Source: an uncultured Blautia sp.
Lineage (GTDB): Bacteria; Bacillota; Clostridia; Lachnospirales; Lachnospiraceae
Direction: 5' to 3'
DNA: 48,061 bases
Assembly (NCBI GenBank): GCA_900542045.1
Contig: UQMI01000024.1
Location: 1 to 48,061, forward strand
Notes under the pieces: generated by a model
What the model saw: the letters and a program-made list of their open reading frames with translations, nothing else
Told to the model about the DNA's origin: nothing
Databases searched by the model: none
In this document: piece by piece, positions 24,850 through 32,863 of the stretch
Layout of the letters: the number at the start of each line of letters is the position of its first letter
Position numbering within the stretch: position 1 is the stretch's first letter
Position numbers and translations under genes: made by a program

Positions 24850-25389
24850 TTATTTGGAGACCCGGTTCCCGACAGCCATCAGATTCCGAAAATCCGGAAC
24901 AGCAGACAGGACAGGAAACAGGATCAGCGCGATCACCAGACCGCCGATCCCCTGTATAAAGTTGGCGGGTACGCTGGCAAGTGCTCCCGCGGCGCCGTAG
25001 AGCGGCATTTCGCAGAGAAAATAACCGGCAGGAACTAAAATCATGTCGATGATGCCGCTGGCAATTACCCCTATATAGGAAGAAACCTGTTTTCTGTGAA
25101 GGTGCCAGAAAGTCAGTCCGGACAGACCGCCGATCACTGCTTTGACCAGAAAGGTGATCGGAACATACAGAAAATAGCCGCCGATCAGATCTGCCAGAGC
25201 AGAACCGATTCCCGCTGCCAGAGCGCCGTAGACGGGGCCGAGAAAAATGCCGGAGAGGATCACAATGGCATCTCCCGGATGGATGTATCCGCCGGTTCCC
25301 GGAGTAGGGATACGGATAGAGAGTGTGGCGACGCAGGCCAGTGCGGCAAACAGGGCACACAGAATCAGTTTCTTTGTATTTGTACGCAT
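24850..25389 (-). CDS. ECF transporter S component
   Basis: 179 residues with five or six hydrophobic segments. The pattern RIPTPGTGGYIHPGDAIVIL and IGSALADLIGGYFLY is typical of vitamin-binding S components in the group related to riboflavin/hydroxymethylpyrimidine uptake proteins (PF07155-like). It would bind a vitamin or precursor and pair with the shared EcfA/EcfT energy module encoded elsewhere. Substrate cannot be fixed from sequence. Start at 25389 after GAAAGGAAGGG on the minus strand. A structured leader of about 90 bases precedes it. Confidence 0.85.
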   Translation of the reverse strand: MRTNTKKLILCALFAALACVATLSIRIPTPGTGGYIHPGDAIVILSGIFLGPVYGALAAGIGSALADLIGGYFLYVPITFLVKAVIGGLSGLTFWHLHRKQVSSYIGVIASGIIDMILVPAGYFLCEMPLYGAAGALASVPANFIQGIGGLVIALILFPVLSAVPDFRNLMAVGNRVSK

Positions 25390-25441
25390 AAGTACCCTTC
25401 CTTTCGTATTGTGTTTCAGCGTGGTCCTGTTGGGACCAAAA

Positions 25442-25517
25442 GATACCAGGAAAATTCTGAATTTTTGATCCTGGTATCACCAAATGAAATGATAGTACAG
25501 AAAGTCCGGGTTGTAAA
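25442..25517 (-). promoter_or_regulatory. ECF gene promoter and leader hairpin
   Basis: On the minus strand TTTACA (25517-25512), 17 bases and TATCAT (25494-25489). The transcript would begin almost at a strong hairpin: GATACCAGGA (25478-25469) with TCCTGGTATC (25451-25442), followed by TTTT. A second small stem (GGTCC/GGACC) follows. It looks like an attenuator, but it does not match a riboswitch I know. Confidence 0.5.
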
Positions 25518-25529
25518 GAGAAAAATCAG

Positions 25530-26099
25530 TCAGCGAAAGGTAAGACTGGTATCTGTCATACTGTCGATGATCGCCAGAGATTCCAGGCGGACTCCCATTT
25601 CACGGATGCGTTTTCCGCCGTCCTGAAATCCTTTTTCAATGACAATACCGGCACCTTCCAGTGTGGCTCCGGCCTTCTGGACAATATCGATCAGGCCCAG
25701 CAGGGCGCAGCCGTTAGCCAGAAAATCATCAATGATCAGGACATGATCCTGGGGAGAAAGAAATTTTTTGGATACGATTACATCGTAGACTTTTTTGTGG
25801 GTGAAGGACTCCACTTTGGTGGTATACATATCTCCATCCAGATTCAGACTCTGGGCTTTTTTTGCAAAGACCACAGGCACATGGAAATACTGTGCGGTGA
25901 TACAGGCAATGCCGATTCCGGATGCTTCGATGGTCATGATCTTGGTAATGGGTCTGTCTGCAAAACGGGCTTTAAATTCCTTTCCGATTTCGTTAATAAA
26001 AGGAATATCCATCTGATGATTCAGAAAACTGTCAACTTTCAGAATATTTCCAGGTTTCACGATGCCATCTTTCAGGATACGGTTCTTTAAAAGTTCCAT
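25530..26099 (-). CDS. xpt: Xanthine phosphoribosyltransferase
   Basis: 189 residues, the usual length. The PRPP-binding loop is [17 protein letters not shown] (residues 120-136). Purine-specific segments [27 protein letters not shown] and LNHQMDIPF agree with Xpt. It converts xanthine and PRPP to XMP in purine salvage. AAGGAGG precedes the ATG. Unlike many Firmicute xpt genes, no purine riboswitch core is recognisable in its 90-base leader. Confidence 0.95.
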   Translation of the reverse strand: MELLKNRILKDGIVKPGNILKVDSFLNHQMDIPFINEIGKEFKARFADRPITKIMTIEASGIGIACITAQYFHVPVVFAKKAQSLNLDGDMYTTKVESFTHKKVYDVIVSKKFLSPQDHVLIIDDFLANGCALLGLIDIVQKAGATLEGAGIVIEKGFQDGGKRIREMGVRLESLAIIDSMTDTSLTFR

Positions 26100-26196
26100 G
26101 ATTTTCCTCCTTGGGGTGTCATTATGTATTTGCAGCAGAGCGGTATTCGGTCGGATCTTCCCGTCCGGAAGAGCCCTGTCTGAACTGTTACGTTAG

Positions 26197-26225
26197 ATTA
26201 TAGTGAGTTTCGACAAATTAGGCAA
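26197..26225 (-). promoter_or_regulatory. xpt promoter
   Basis: On the minus strand TTGCCT (26225-26220), 17 bases and TATAAT (26202-26197). It is back to back with the plus-strand promoter at 26232, and the two -35 boxes are six bases apart. Confidence 0.6.
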
Positions 26226-26231
26226 TTCATT

Positions 26232-26260
26232 TTGACAAAAAAGTAAAAAAAAATTATAAT
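26232..26260 (+). promoter_or_regulatory. Promoter of the small protein / CsoR / Mrp unit
   Basis: TTGACA (26232-26237), 17 bases and TATAAT (26255-26260), a consensus sigma-A promoter. It is about 50 bases before the small gene at 26313. Confidence 0.85.
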
Positions 26261-26312
26261 AATCAGCATACGCGGGGAAGGTAAAAAGGCAGAGAAAGGC
26301 AGGGTGAGAATC

Positions 26313-26540
26313 ATGAAAGAATATGAAGTGATCTGGGAAATCTTCAATAAATGTCCCCGAAATCAGATGCGGGATGTCTTTGTGGAGGAAGTAATGCTGG
26401 AAGATCCGGAAGAATATATTAAGAAAAAATTCGAAGGCAAAGATGTATCCTATGAAAAAACAGTGCTGCAGGACGGAACGGTGGTTTACGATATCACTAC
26501 TTCGCAGATAAAACAGCGATGCTCCTTTACAGAGATATAG
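26313..26540 (+). CDS. Small conserved-looking protein, unknown function
   Basis: 75 residues from the ATG at 26313; a GTG at 26304 is possible. I do not recognise it. It is acidic, with no membrane segment, and has a helix-rich first half (VIWEIFNKCPRNQMRDVFVEEV). The segment VLQDGTVVYD in its second half resembles VLEDGTVIEH near the start of the CsoR-type protein encoded 58 bases later. Promoter position and order suggest it is the first gene of that unit. Function cannot be stated. Confidence 0.7.
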   Translation: MKEYEVIWEIFNKCPRNQMRDVFVEEVMLEDPEEYIKKKFEGKDVSYEKTVLQDGTVVYDITTSQIKQRCSFTEI

Positions 26541-26597
26541 GATTGGAGTTATACTGTATGACGGAGTCAGGATAAAAAGCGAAAGAAAGGAACAGGT

Positions 26598-26948
26598 ATG
26601 GATAAACAGCAGGAAGTGCACAAGCATGTACTGGAGGACGGAACCGTCATTGAACACAGCCATGAACATGGTCATGGGCATACCCACAGCCATGCCCATA
26701 CGAAAGCCGTTCTGAACCGCCTTTCCAGGGCCATCGGCCATCTGGAATCTATCCGGAGAATGGTGGAGAACGGCAGGGACTGCAGTGAAGTCCTGATTCA
26801 GCTGTCCGCGGTAAAGTCTGCGATCAATAATACCGGAAAACTGATCCTGAAGGATCATATTGAACATTGTATTGTGGACGCCATTGAACACGGCGACCGG
26901 GAGACACTTGAGGAAATGGAGAAGGCCATTGACCGGTTTATGAAATAA
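26598..26948 (+). CDS. CsoR-family metal-sensing repressor with His-rich N-terminus
   Basis: 116 residues. Residues 40-116 form the all-helical CsoR/FrmR (DUF156) fold: RLSRAIGHLESIRRMVENGRDCSEVLIQLSAVKSAI. The Cys-His-Cys set of copper-sensing CsoR is intact (DCSEV, then H and C in DHIEHC). The N-terminus holds ten His in residues 8-34, with a His at every second position from 20 to 34. Such tails bind Ni, Zn or Cu. It likely represses genes for metal homeostasis; the target is not visible. GAAAGGAAC precedes the ATG. Confidence 0.92.
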   Translation: MDKQQEVHKHVLEDGTVIEHSHEHGHGHTHSHAHTKAVLNRLSRAIGHLESIRRMVENGRDCSEVLIQLSAVKSAINNTGKLILKDHIEHCIVDAIEHGDRETLEEMEKAIDRFMK

Positions 26949-27016
26949 ATGCGGCGTAAAACGCCGGTTTGTGCCGCCGTGGGCGGTAAATAAACAGATA
27001 CAGGAGAGAGGAAATT

Positions 27017-27853
27017 ATGGCAAAAGAATGTAACAGTACCACATGTACAAAAGAAGACTGTGCCGGATGTTCACACAGCAAGAATAATCCCCAGAGTCTG
27101 CAGGAGCAGATGAATGTATTTTCGGACATTAAGCGGGTGATCGGTGTCATCAGCGGAAAAGGCGGAGTGGGCAAGTCCTTTGTGACGGCTTCTCTGGCCA
27201 ACAAGATGGCCGCCAAAGGCTTTCGGGTCGGGATTCTGGATGCGGATATCACCGGACCTTCCATACCGAAAATGTATGGGGTAAAGGGCGCGGCCCAGGC
27301 CGATGACAACGGGATCTTCCCCATGGAGACCAGCAACGGCATCAAGGTAATCTCTGTGAATCTGCTGCTTCCCACCGAAGATACGCCGGTAATCTGGAGA
27401 GGACCTATCCTTGCCAATATGGTAAAGCAGTTCTGGACGGATGTGATCTGGGGAGATCTGGATTATCTGTTTGTGGATATGCCGCCGGGAACCGGAGACG
27501 TGCCGCTGACCGTATTTCAGTCTCTGCCCATTGATGGAGTGGTGATCGTATCCTCTCCGCAGGACCTGGTACACATGATCGTGAAGAAAGCATACAATAT
27601 GGCAGAAATGATGCATATTCCCGTACTGGGCGTTGTGGAAAACTACAGCTATGTGAAATGTCCGGACTGCGGAAAAGAGATTAAGGTATTCGGAGAAAGC
27701 CACATTGATGAGATTGCCGGAGAATTGTCCGTGCCTGTACTGGGAAAAATGCCCATTGATATTTCCTACGCAGAAAAGGCAGATTCCGGATGTTTCCATG
27801 AGATTGACAACTGCTACATTGACAAGGCAGTGGAAGCGCTGCCGTCTGTGTAA
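27017..27853 (+). CDS. Mrp/NBP35 family iron-sulfur carrier ATPase
   Basis: 278 residues. The deviant Walker A motif GKGGVGKS lies near residue 48, and FVDMPPGTGDVPLTV near 155 is the family switch region. An N-terminal cysteine tail (C5, C10, C15, C18) and the C-terminal CPDCGKEIKVFG pair at about 215 match cluster-binding sites of ApbC/Mrp proteins. It should load Fe-S clusters onto target proteins. GAGAGAGG precedes the ATG. It lies 68 bases after the CsoR-type gene, probably in one unit. Confidence 0.92.
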   Translation: MAKECNSTTCTKEDCAGCSHSKNNPQSLQEQMNVFSDIKRVIGVISGKGGVGKSFVTASLANKMAAKGFRVGILDADITGPSIPKMYGVKGAAQADDNGIFPMETSNGIKVISVNLLLPTEDTPVIWRGPILANMVKQFWTDVIWGDLDYLFVDMPPGTGDVPLTVFQSLPIDGVVIVSSPQDLVHMIVKKAYNMAEMMHIPVLGVVENYSYVKCPDCGKEIKVFGESHIDEIAGELSVPVLGKMPIDISYAEKADSGCFHEIDNCYIDKAVEALPSV

Positions 27854-27939
27854 CCGGAAAATGGAACAGAGAAATCCTCGGCAGACATTGTTTGCGGGGC
27901 GGGAACAGAAAGATTTCCGTAGGAATTGTGCTGAAAATA

Positions 27940-27963
27940 CTGTATGAAATTGATTTCATACAG
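27940..27963. promoter_or_regulatory. Perfect 24-bp palindrome upstream of the HPr-like gene
   Basis: CTGTATGAAAT (27940-27950) and ATTTCATACAG (27953-27963) are exact inverted repeats, two bases apart. The core TATGAAATTGATTTCATA matches the amylosucrase operator at 22100 with one change. It lies about 40 bases before the TTGACA box at 28003. Confidence 0.65.
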
Positions 27964-28002
27964 ACGAAATAAACAAAAATCAAAAAAACTTCTGGAAGAT
28001 AT

Positions 28003-28080
28003 TGACAAAGATAAGATTTTATGTAAAATAAGCGAATAGAAGTCAATGAGGACATAGAAGATGCTCTCATTGGCTTCTTT
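28003..28080 (+). promoter_or_regulatory. HPr-like gene promoter and leader hairpin
   Basis: TTGACA (28003-28008) and TAAAAT (28024-28029), 15 bases apart. The leader then holds GAAGTCAATGAG (28039-28050) paired with CTCATTGGCTTC (28066-28077) and TTT, a terminator-like stem that might act as an attenuator. Confidence 0.45.
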
Positions 28081-28122
28081 AAAAATATCAATAAAACCAT
28101 GATTTAAGAAAGGAATGATAAC

Positions 28123-28350
28123 ATGACAACTGCAAAAATCAAGTTATCAGCTACGGCAGATGTGGAGGAATTCGTAAACGCAGCAAGCAAATGCGAATAC
28201 GACATTGATGTTTTTTATAACCGCTTTATTATTGACGCGAAATCAATTCTGGGAGTATTGAGCATGGATTTAAGCCGCGAATTGACTGTGAAATGTTATG
28301 GGGATGACCCGCAGTTTTTCAGCAGGATTCAGAAGTTTGCCGTTGCTTAA
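28123..28350 (+). CDS. HPr-like protein lacking the phosphorylatable histidine
   Basis: 75 residues. The fold signature of HPr is clear: FVNAASKCEYDIDVFYNRFIIDAKSILGVLSMDL, with S41 in KSILG at the place of the regulatory Ser46. No histidine occurs anywhere in the protein, so the His15 that carries phosphate in the PTS is missing. Bacillus Crh has the same pattern and acts only as a CcpA co-repressor. A regulatory role like Crh is inferred. AAAGGAATG lies before the ATG. Own promoter, own terminator, and a 24-bp palindrome upstream. Confidence 0.82.
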   Translation: MTTAKIKLSATADVEEFVNAASKCEYDIDVFYNRFIIDAKSILGVLSMDLSRELTVKCYGDDPQFFSRIQKFAVA

Positions 28351-28371
28351 AAAGAAGAAAAGAAAATAGAG

Positions 28372-28420
28372 ACAGCCGCTGGGAATTCCGGTTTTATACG
28401 GGAATCTTCAGCGGCTGTTT
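28372..28420 (+). terminator. Terminator after the HPr-like gene
   Basis: ACAGCCGCTG (28372-28381) pairs exactly with CAGCGGCTGT (28409-28418), with an inner GATTCCCG-type stem. The T-tract is only three bases, and it overlaps the helicase promoter's -35 box. Confidence 0.6.
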
Positions 28421-28446
28421 GCGTTCCGGGAAAAGTATGCTATAGT
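28419..28446 (+). promoter_or_regulatory. Promoter of the helicase gene
   Basis: TTGCGT (28419-28424), 16 bases and TATAGT (28441-28446), with TG one base before the -10 (extended -10). It lies 31 bases before the start codon. Confidence 0.6.
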
Positions 28447-28477
28447 AGAGAAGAAGACGAGCAGGCAGGTGGAAATA

Positions 28478-30841
28478 ATGGAAGAAAACAGCAAGTCCAG
28501 GATCCGGATCTCCGTGCGGCGGCTGGTGGAATTTCTGCTGCGGAGCGGAGATCTGGACAACCGGAGCACCGGAGGAGACAAAGAGGCCATGCATAAGGGC
28601 AGCCGTCTCCATCGTAAGATACAGAAACGGATGGGAAGCCTTTATCAGCCGGAGGTGGCTCTGAAAGATACTGTGGAATATGAGAATTTCCAGATCACTG
28701 TGGAAGGACGGGCAGATGGGATTTTTCTGGAGGATGACATCTGGACCATCGATGAGATCAAAGGGGTATACCGGAGGCTGCAGGGAATGGAAGAGCCGGA
28801 AGGCGTGCATCTGGCCCAGGCCAAATGCTACGCCTATATGTATGCCAAAGACAAAGGACTTCCCCAGATCCGGGTGCAGATGACCTACTGCCATCTGGAG
28901 ACTGAGGAGATACGCCGTTTTACGGAGGAATATACCTGGGAGAAATTGAAGGAATGGTATGAGGACCTGATGAAGGAATTTTACCGCTGGGCAGATTTTC
29001 AGTGGAAATGGCGGCAGAAGCGGAATGCCTCTATGGAAGGTCTGGAATTCCCCTTTCCCTACCGGCCAGGCCAGAGAGAGATCGTGGCCGGCGTCTACGG
29101 CACCATCGCCCGGGAAAAGCAGCTGTTCGTGCAGGCGCCCACCGGTGTGGGAAAGACCATGTCGGCTCTGTTCCCGGCTGTCCGGGCCATGGGAGAGGGA
29201 CTGGGAGAAAAAGTTTTCTATCTGACGGCCAAGACCATTACCAGAACGGTGGCCCAGGAGGCCATCCATATCCTTCAGGAAAAAGGTCTGGCCTGCAAAT
29301 CCATTACGATCACTGCCAGGGAAAAGATCTGTCCCATGGAAGAGGTCAGCTGCAATCCCCAGTCATGTCCCTATGCCAGAGGTCATTTCGACCGGATCAA
29401 TGAGGCGGTCTTTGCGATCCTGACGTCCAGGGATACCTATGACAGGGAAACGATCCTGGCCCACAGTGAGCAGTGGCAGGTGTGTCCCTTCGAACTGTGC
29501 CTGGATATTGCGGTCTGGACCGATTGTGTGATCTGTGATTATAACTACGTCTTCGATCCCAATGTATATCTGAAGCGTTTCTTCGGAGAGAGCAAAAAAG
29601 GGGCGTATATCTTTCTGATCGATGAGGCCCATAATCTGGTGGACCGGGGAAGGGAGATGTACAGCGCTGCACTGTATAAAGAAGAGATCCTGCAGTGGAA
29701 GCGGGAGGTCCGGGAGAGCAGTCCGAAAATGGCAAAACTTCTGGAAAAGGTGAACCGGTGTCTGCTGGAGTATAAAAGAGAGTGCGAAAACTGCCAGGTA
29801 CTGGAAAATATCGGGACCCTTCCGATCCATCTGATGAATCTGATGGAGGAAATGGAAACCTTTCTGGAGGAACATCCGGCCGGAGAGGTGAGGGAACAGA
29901 TCCTGGAGGCTTTTTTTACCGTGCGCAATTTCATGAACATCTACGATCTGGTGGATGAAAATTATGAGATTTATACGGAAATGGAGGAAGACGGCCGGTT
30001 TAAGCTGAAGCTGTTCTGTGTAAATCCGGCAGGCAATCTGCAGAATTGTCTGGACCGGGGCAGCAGCGCAGTGTTTTTTTCCGCGACTCTGCTGCCGCTG
30101 GCTTATTACAGAAGTCTCTTTTCCACCGCAGAGGATGATTATGCCATCTGTGCGGCATCGCCCTTTGATCCGGGCAAGCGTCTGCTGCTCCTGGCCAGGG
30201 ATGTGAGCAGCCGTTATACCAGAAGGGGGTATGAGGAATACCGGAAGATCGCAGAGTACATTTACCAGACAGCCATGGCGAAAAAAGGCAATTATATGGT
30301 GTTCTTTCCTTCCCACCGGCTTCTGCAGGATGTATATCAGATTTTCCTGGAGGAATTCGGGCAGGAGGATCTGGAATGTGTGGTCCAGCAGCCTTCCATG
30401 AAGGAAGAGGAACGAGAAGAATTTCTGGCAGGTTTTCACAGAGCGGGAAGGCATCTCATTGGATTTTGTGTTATGGGAGGCATTTTTTCCGAGGGCATCG
30501 ATCTGATGGGAGAAAGCCTCATTGGCGCGGTGATCGTGGGAACCGGACTGCCCCAGGTGAGCAATGAGCGGGAGATCCTGAAGAAGTATTATGAAAAAAA
30601 GGAAAACCGGGGATTTGACTATGCCTATCGGTTCCCGGGAATGAACAAAGTGCTGCAGGCAGCAGGGCGGGTGATCCGCACCGATGCAGATGAAGGGGTC
30701 ATTCTTCTGCTGGACGAAAGATTCGGGCAGAGAGAGTACCAGCAGCTTTTTCCGGGGGACTGGAGGAATTGGGAAAGCTGTACCCGGAATACGGTACAGG
30801 AAAAGCTGAAAACTTTCTGGAAAGAAAGAGAAAATACTTGA
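28478..30841 (+). CDS. DinG/XPD-type Fe-S helicase with nuclease-like N-terminus
   Basis: 787 residues from the ATG at 28478; a GTG at 28469 is also in frame. Residues 1-165 carry a PD-(D/E)XK-like region (VEGRADGIF, then IDEIKGVYRR). Motor: Walker A QAPTGVGKTMSA near 225, DEAHN near 385, and helicase motif VI QAAGRVIRTDADEG near 730. Four cysteines between (KICPMEEVSCNPQSCPYARG and QVCPFELC) form the 4Fe-4S site of XPD-like proteins. It should unwind DNA 5' to 3'. The N-terminal nuclease activity is inference. It is a single-gene unit, with a cooS promoter overlapping its stop. Confidence 0.9.
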   Translation: MEENSKSRIRISVRRLVEFLLRSGDLDNRSTGGDKEAMHKGSRLHRKIQKRMGSLYQPEVALKDTVEYENFQITVEGRADGIFLEDDIWTIDEIKGVYRRLQGMEEPEGVHLAQAKCYAYMYAKDKGLPQIRVQMTYCHLETEEIRRFTEEYTWEKLKEWYEDLMKEFYRWADFQWKWRQKRNASMEGLEFPFPYRPGQREIVAGVYGTIAREKQLFVQAPTGVGKTMSALFPAVRAMGEGLGEKVFYLTAKTITRTVAQEAIHILQEKGLACKSITITAREKICPMEEVSCNPQSCPYARGHFDRINEAVFAILTSRDTYDRETILAHSEQWQVCPFELCLDIAVWTDCVICDYNYVFDPNVYLKRFFGESKKGAYIFLIDEAHNLVDRGREMYSAALYKEEILQWKREVRESSPKMAKLLEKVNRCLLEYKRECENCQVLENIGTLPIHLMNLMEEMETFLEEHPAGEVREQILEAFFTVRNFMNIYDLVDENYEIYTEMEEDGRFKLKLFCVNPAGNLQNCLDRGSSAVFFSATLLPLAYYRSLFSTAEDDYAICAASPFDPGKRLLLLARDVSSRYTRRGYEEYRKIAEYIYQTAMAKKGNYMVFFPSHRLLQDVYQIFLEEFGQEDLECVVQQPSMKEEEREEFLAGFHRAGRHLIGFCVMGGIFSEGIDLMGESLIGAVIVGTGLPQVSNEREILKKYYEKKENRGFDYAYRFPGMNKVLQAAGRVIRTDADEGVILLLDERFGQREYQQLFPGDWRNWESCTRNTVQEKLKTFWKERENT

Positions 30842-30866
30842 CTAAAAATGTCTAAATTGTTATTAT
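30838..30866 (+). promoter_or_regulatory. cooS operon promoter
   Basis: TTGACT (30838-30843), 17 bases and TATTAT (30861-30866). The -35 box overlaps the helicase stop codon. The leader, about 90 bases, has a small CCCGAT/ATCGGG stem (30910-30930). Confidence 0.75.
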
Positions 30867-30963
30867 TTTATCATAACCAGATTGAGGAAACAGTCATGCA
30901 AAACCATTCCCCGATATCTAGTGGATCGGGAGCATTGAAATTACCATAAGGAGGATAACTGAA

Positions 30964-32847
30964 ATGAACGAATGTTATGGATGCACCACCTGTAAAAGCG
31001 CGGATAAGCCATTGGAGGGATACATTGCGTCTCTTCCCATGGAAACTTCCCATCATCGTGTAGAAGGACAGAGTACCAAATGTGGATTTGGTCTGCAGGG
31101 AGTCTGTTGCCGTCTCTGCTCCAATGGTCCCTGCCGTATCACACCCAAGGCTCCCAGAGGAATCTGCGGCGCTACTGCAGATGTGATCGTTGCAAGAAAT
31201 CTTCTGCGTGCAGTGGCTTCCGGATCCGGATGCTACATCCATATTGTGGAAAATACTGCTCTGAACGTGAAAAAGACAGCAGAAAATAAAGGCGAGATCA
31301 AGGGACACAAGGCTCTGGCACATCTGGCAGAGAAACTTGGCGTTACCGGATCTGATGAATACGATGTGGCTCTGAAAGTGGCTCAGAAGGTACTGGATGA
31401 TCTGTACAAACCGGAATATGAGAAGATGGAGCTGGTGGAGAAGCTGGCTTACGGTCCCCGTTTCCAGAGATGGCAGGAGCTGGGCATCCTTCCAGGCGGC
31501 GCCAAAGGCGAAGTGTTCCACGGCGTGGTAAAATGTTCCACCAACCTGAACTCCGATCCGGTGGATATGCTCACAGACTGTCTGAAGCTGGGCATCTCCA
31601 CAGGTCTGTATGGTCTGACTCTGACCAACCTGCTCAACGACGTGCTCCTGGGCGAGCCGGAACTTCGCATGGCTCCTGTGGGCCTGCGTGTGATCGATCC
31701 GGACTACATCAATATTATGATCACCGGACATCAGCATACAATTTTCGTGGATCTCCAGGAACGTCTCACCAGCCCGGAGGCAGTGGCAAAGGCACAGGCA
31801 GCCGGAGCAAAAGGCTTCAAATTAGTGGGCTGTACCTGTGTAGGTCAGGATCTGCAGCTTCGAGGCGCACACTATGTGGATGTATTTGACGGTCATGCCG
31901 GAAACAACTATACCAGCGAGGCAGTGCTGGCTACCGGCGGCATTGACGCAGTGCTGTCTGAGTTCAACTGTACACTTCCAGGCATCGAGCCGATCTGTGA
32001 TGAACTGATGATCAAGCAGATCTGTCTGGATGATGTGGCAAAGAAAGCCAATGCAGAGCTGAAGCCATTTGTATTCGAAGAGAGAGAAAAACAGAGCGAA
32101 GAGATCATCGACGAGATCGTAGAAGCCTATAAGGCAAGAAGAGGAAAAGTGCCCATGAACCTGTTCCCGGATCATGGAAACGACCATACTCTGACCGGCG
32201 TCAGCGAAGGTTCTCTGAAAGAGTTCCTGGGCGGCAAGTGGAAACCGCTGATCGACCTGATCGTATCCGGTGATATCAAGGGAATCGCAGGCGTAGTGGG
32301 ATGCTCCAACCTGACAGCAGGCGGACATGACGTGCTCACTGTGGAACTGACCAAAGAACTGATCTCCAGAGATATCCTGGTGCTCACTGCCGGATGCTCT
32401 TCAGGAGGAATCGAGAACTGCGGACTGATGACACCGGAAGCAGCCAGCCTGGCAGGACCCAAGCTGCGCGCAGTCTGCGAGAAATTAAACATTCCTCCGG
32501 TACTGAACTTCGGTCCCTGTCTGGCCATCGGACGTCTGGAGATCGTGGCTACAGAACTGGCAGCAGAGATCGGCGTGGATCTTCCCAAGCTTCCTCTGGT
32601 GCTGTCAGCAGCACAGTGGCTGGAAGAGCAGGCTCTGGCAGACGGATGCTTCGGACTGGCTCTGGGACTGCCGCTGCACCTGGGACAGCCGCCTTTCGTT
32701 ACAGGCAGCAAGGTAGTGACCAAAGTTCTGACAGAAGATATGAAGCAGCTCACCGGCGGACAGGTGATCATTAACGGTGATGCAAAAGAAAGTGCGGATA
32801 TTCTGGAACAGATCATTCTGGAGAAGCGTCAGGGGCTGAACATCTGA
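30964..32847 (+). CDS. cooS: Nickel-iron carbon monoxide dehydrogenase, catalytic subunit
   Basis: 627 residues, the normal length. N-terminal cysteines C40 and C48 (D cluster) and C49, C52, C57 and C68 (B cluster) lie in CGFGLQGVCCRLCSNGPC and the GICGA segment. C-cluster motifs follow: VGCSNLTAGG, TAGCSSGGIENCG and GPCLAIGR. It oxidises CO to CO2, or the reverse, at the Ni-Fe-S C cluster in the cytoplasm. An extra cysteine set (C4, C7, C10) sits at the extreme N-terminus. AAGGAGG precedes the ATG. It is the first of a three-gene operon; no acetyl-CoA synthase genes are in the window. Confidence 0.96.
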   Translation: MNECYGCTTCKSADKPLEGYIASLPMETSHHRVEGQSTKCGFGLQGVCCRLCSNGPCRITPKAPRGICGATADVIVARNLLRAVASGSGCYIHIVENTALNVKKTAENKGEIKGHKALAHLAEKLGVTGSDEYDVALKVAQKVLDDLYKPEYEKMELVEKLAYGPRFQRWQELGILPGGAKGEVFHGVVKCSTNLNSDPVDMLTDCLKLGISTGLYGLTLTNLLNDVLLGEPELRMAPVGLRVIDPDYINIMITGHQHTIFVDLQERLTSPEAVAKAQAAGAKGFKLVGCTCVGQDLQLRGAHYVDVFDGHAGNNYTSEAVLATGGIDAVLSEFNCTLPGIEPICDELMIKQICLDDVAKKANAELKPFVFEEREKQSEEIIDEIVEAYKARRGKVPMNLFPDHGNDHTLTGVSEGSLKEFLGGKWKPLIDLIVSGDIKGIAGVVGCSNLTAGGHDVLTVELTKELISRDILVLTAGCSSGGIENCGLMTPEAASLAGPKLRAVCEKLNIPPVLNFGPCLAIGRLEIVATELAAEIGVDLPKLPLVLSAAQWLEEQALADGCFGLALGLPLHLGQPPFVTGSKVVTKVLTEDMKQLTGGQVIINGDAKESADILEQIILEKRQGLNI

Positions 32848-32863
32848 GAAAGGGGCGCAGAAT

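Noticed and set aside
26100..26196. Possible purine riboswitch before xpt.
   Set aside because: The leader has a TCTTCC/GGAAGA stem but none of the conserved purine-aptamer junction or loop-loop sequences.
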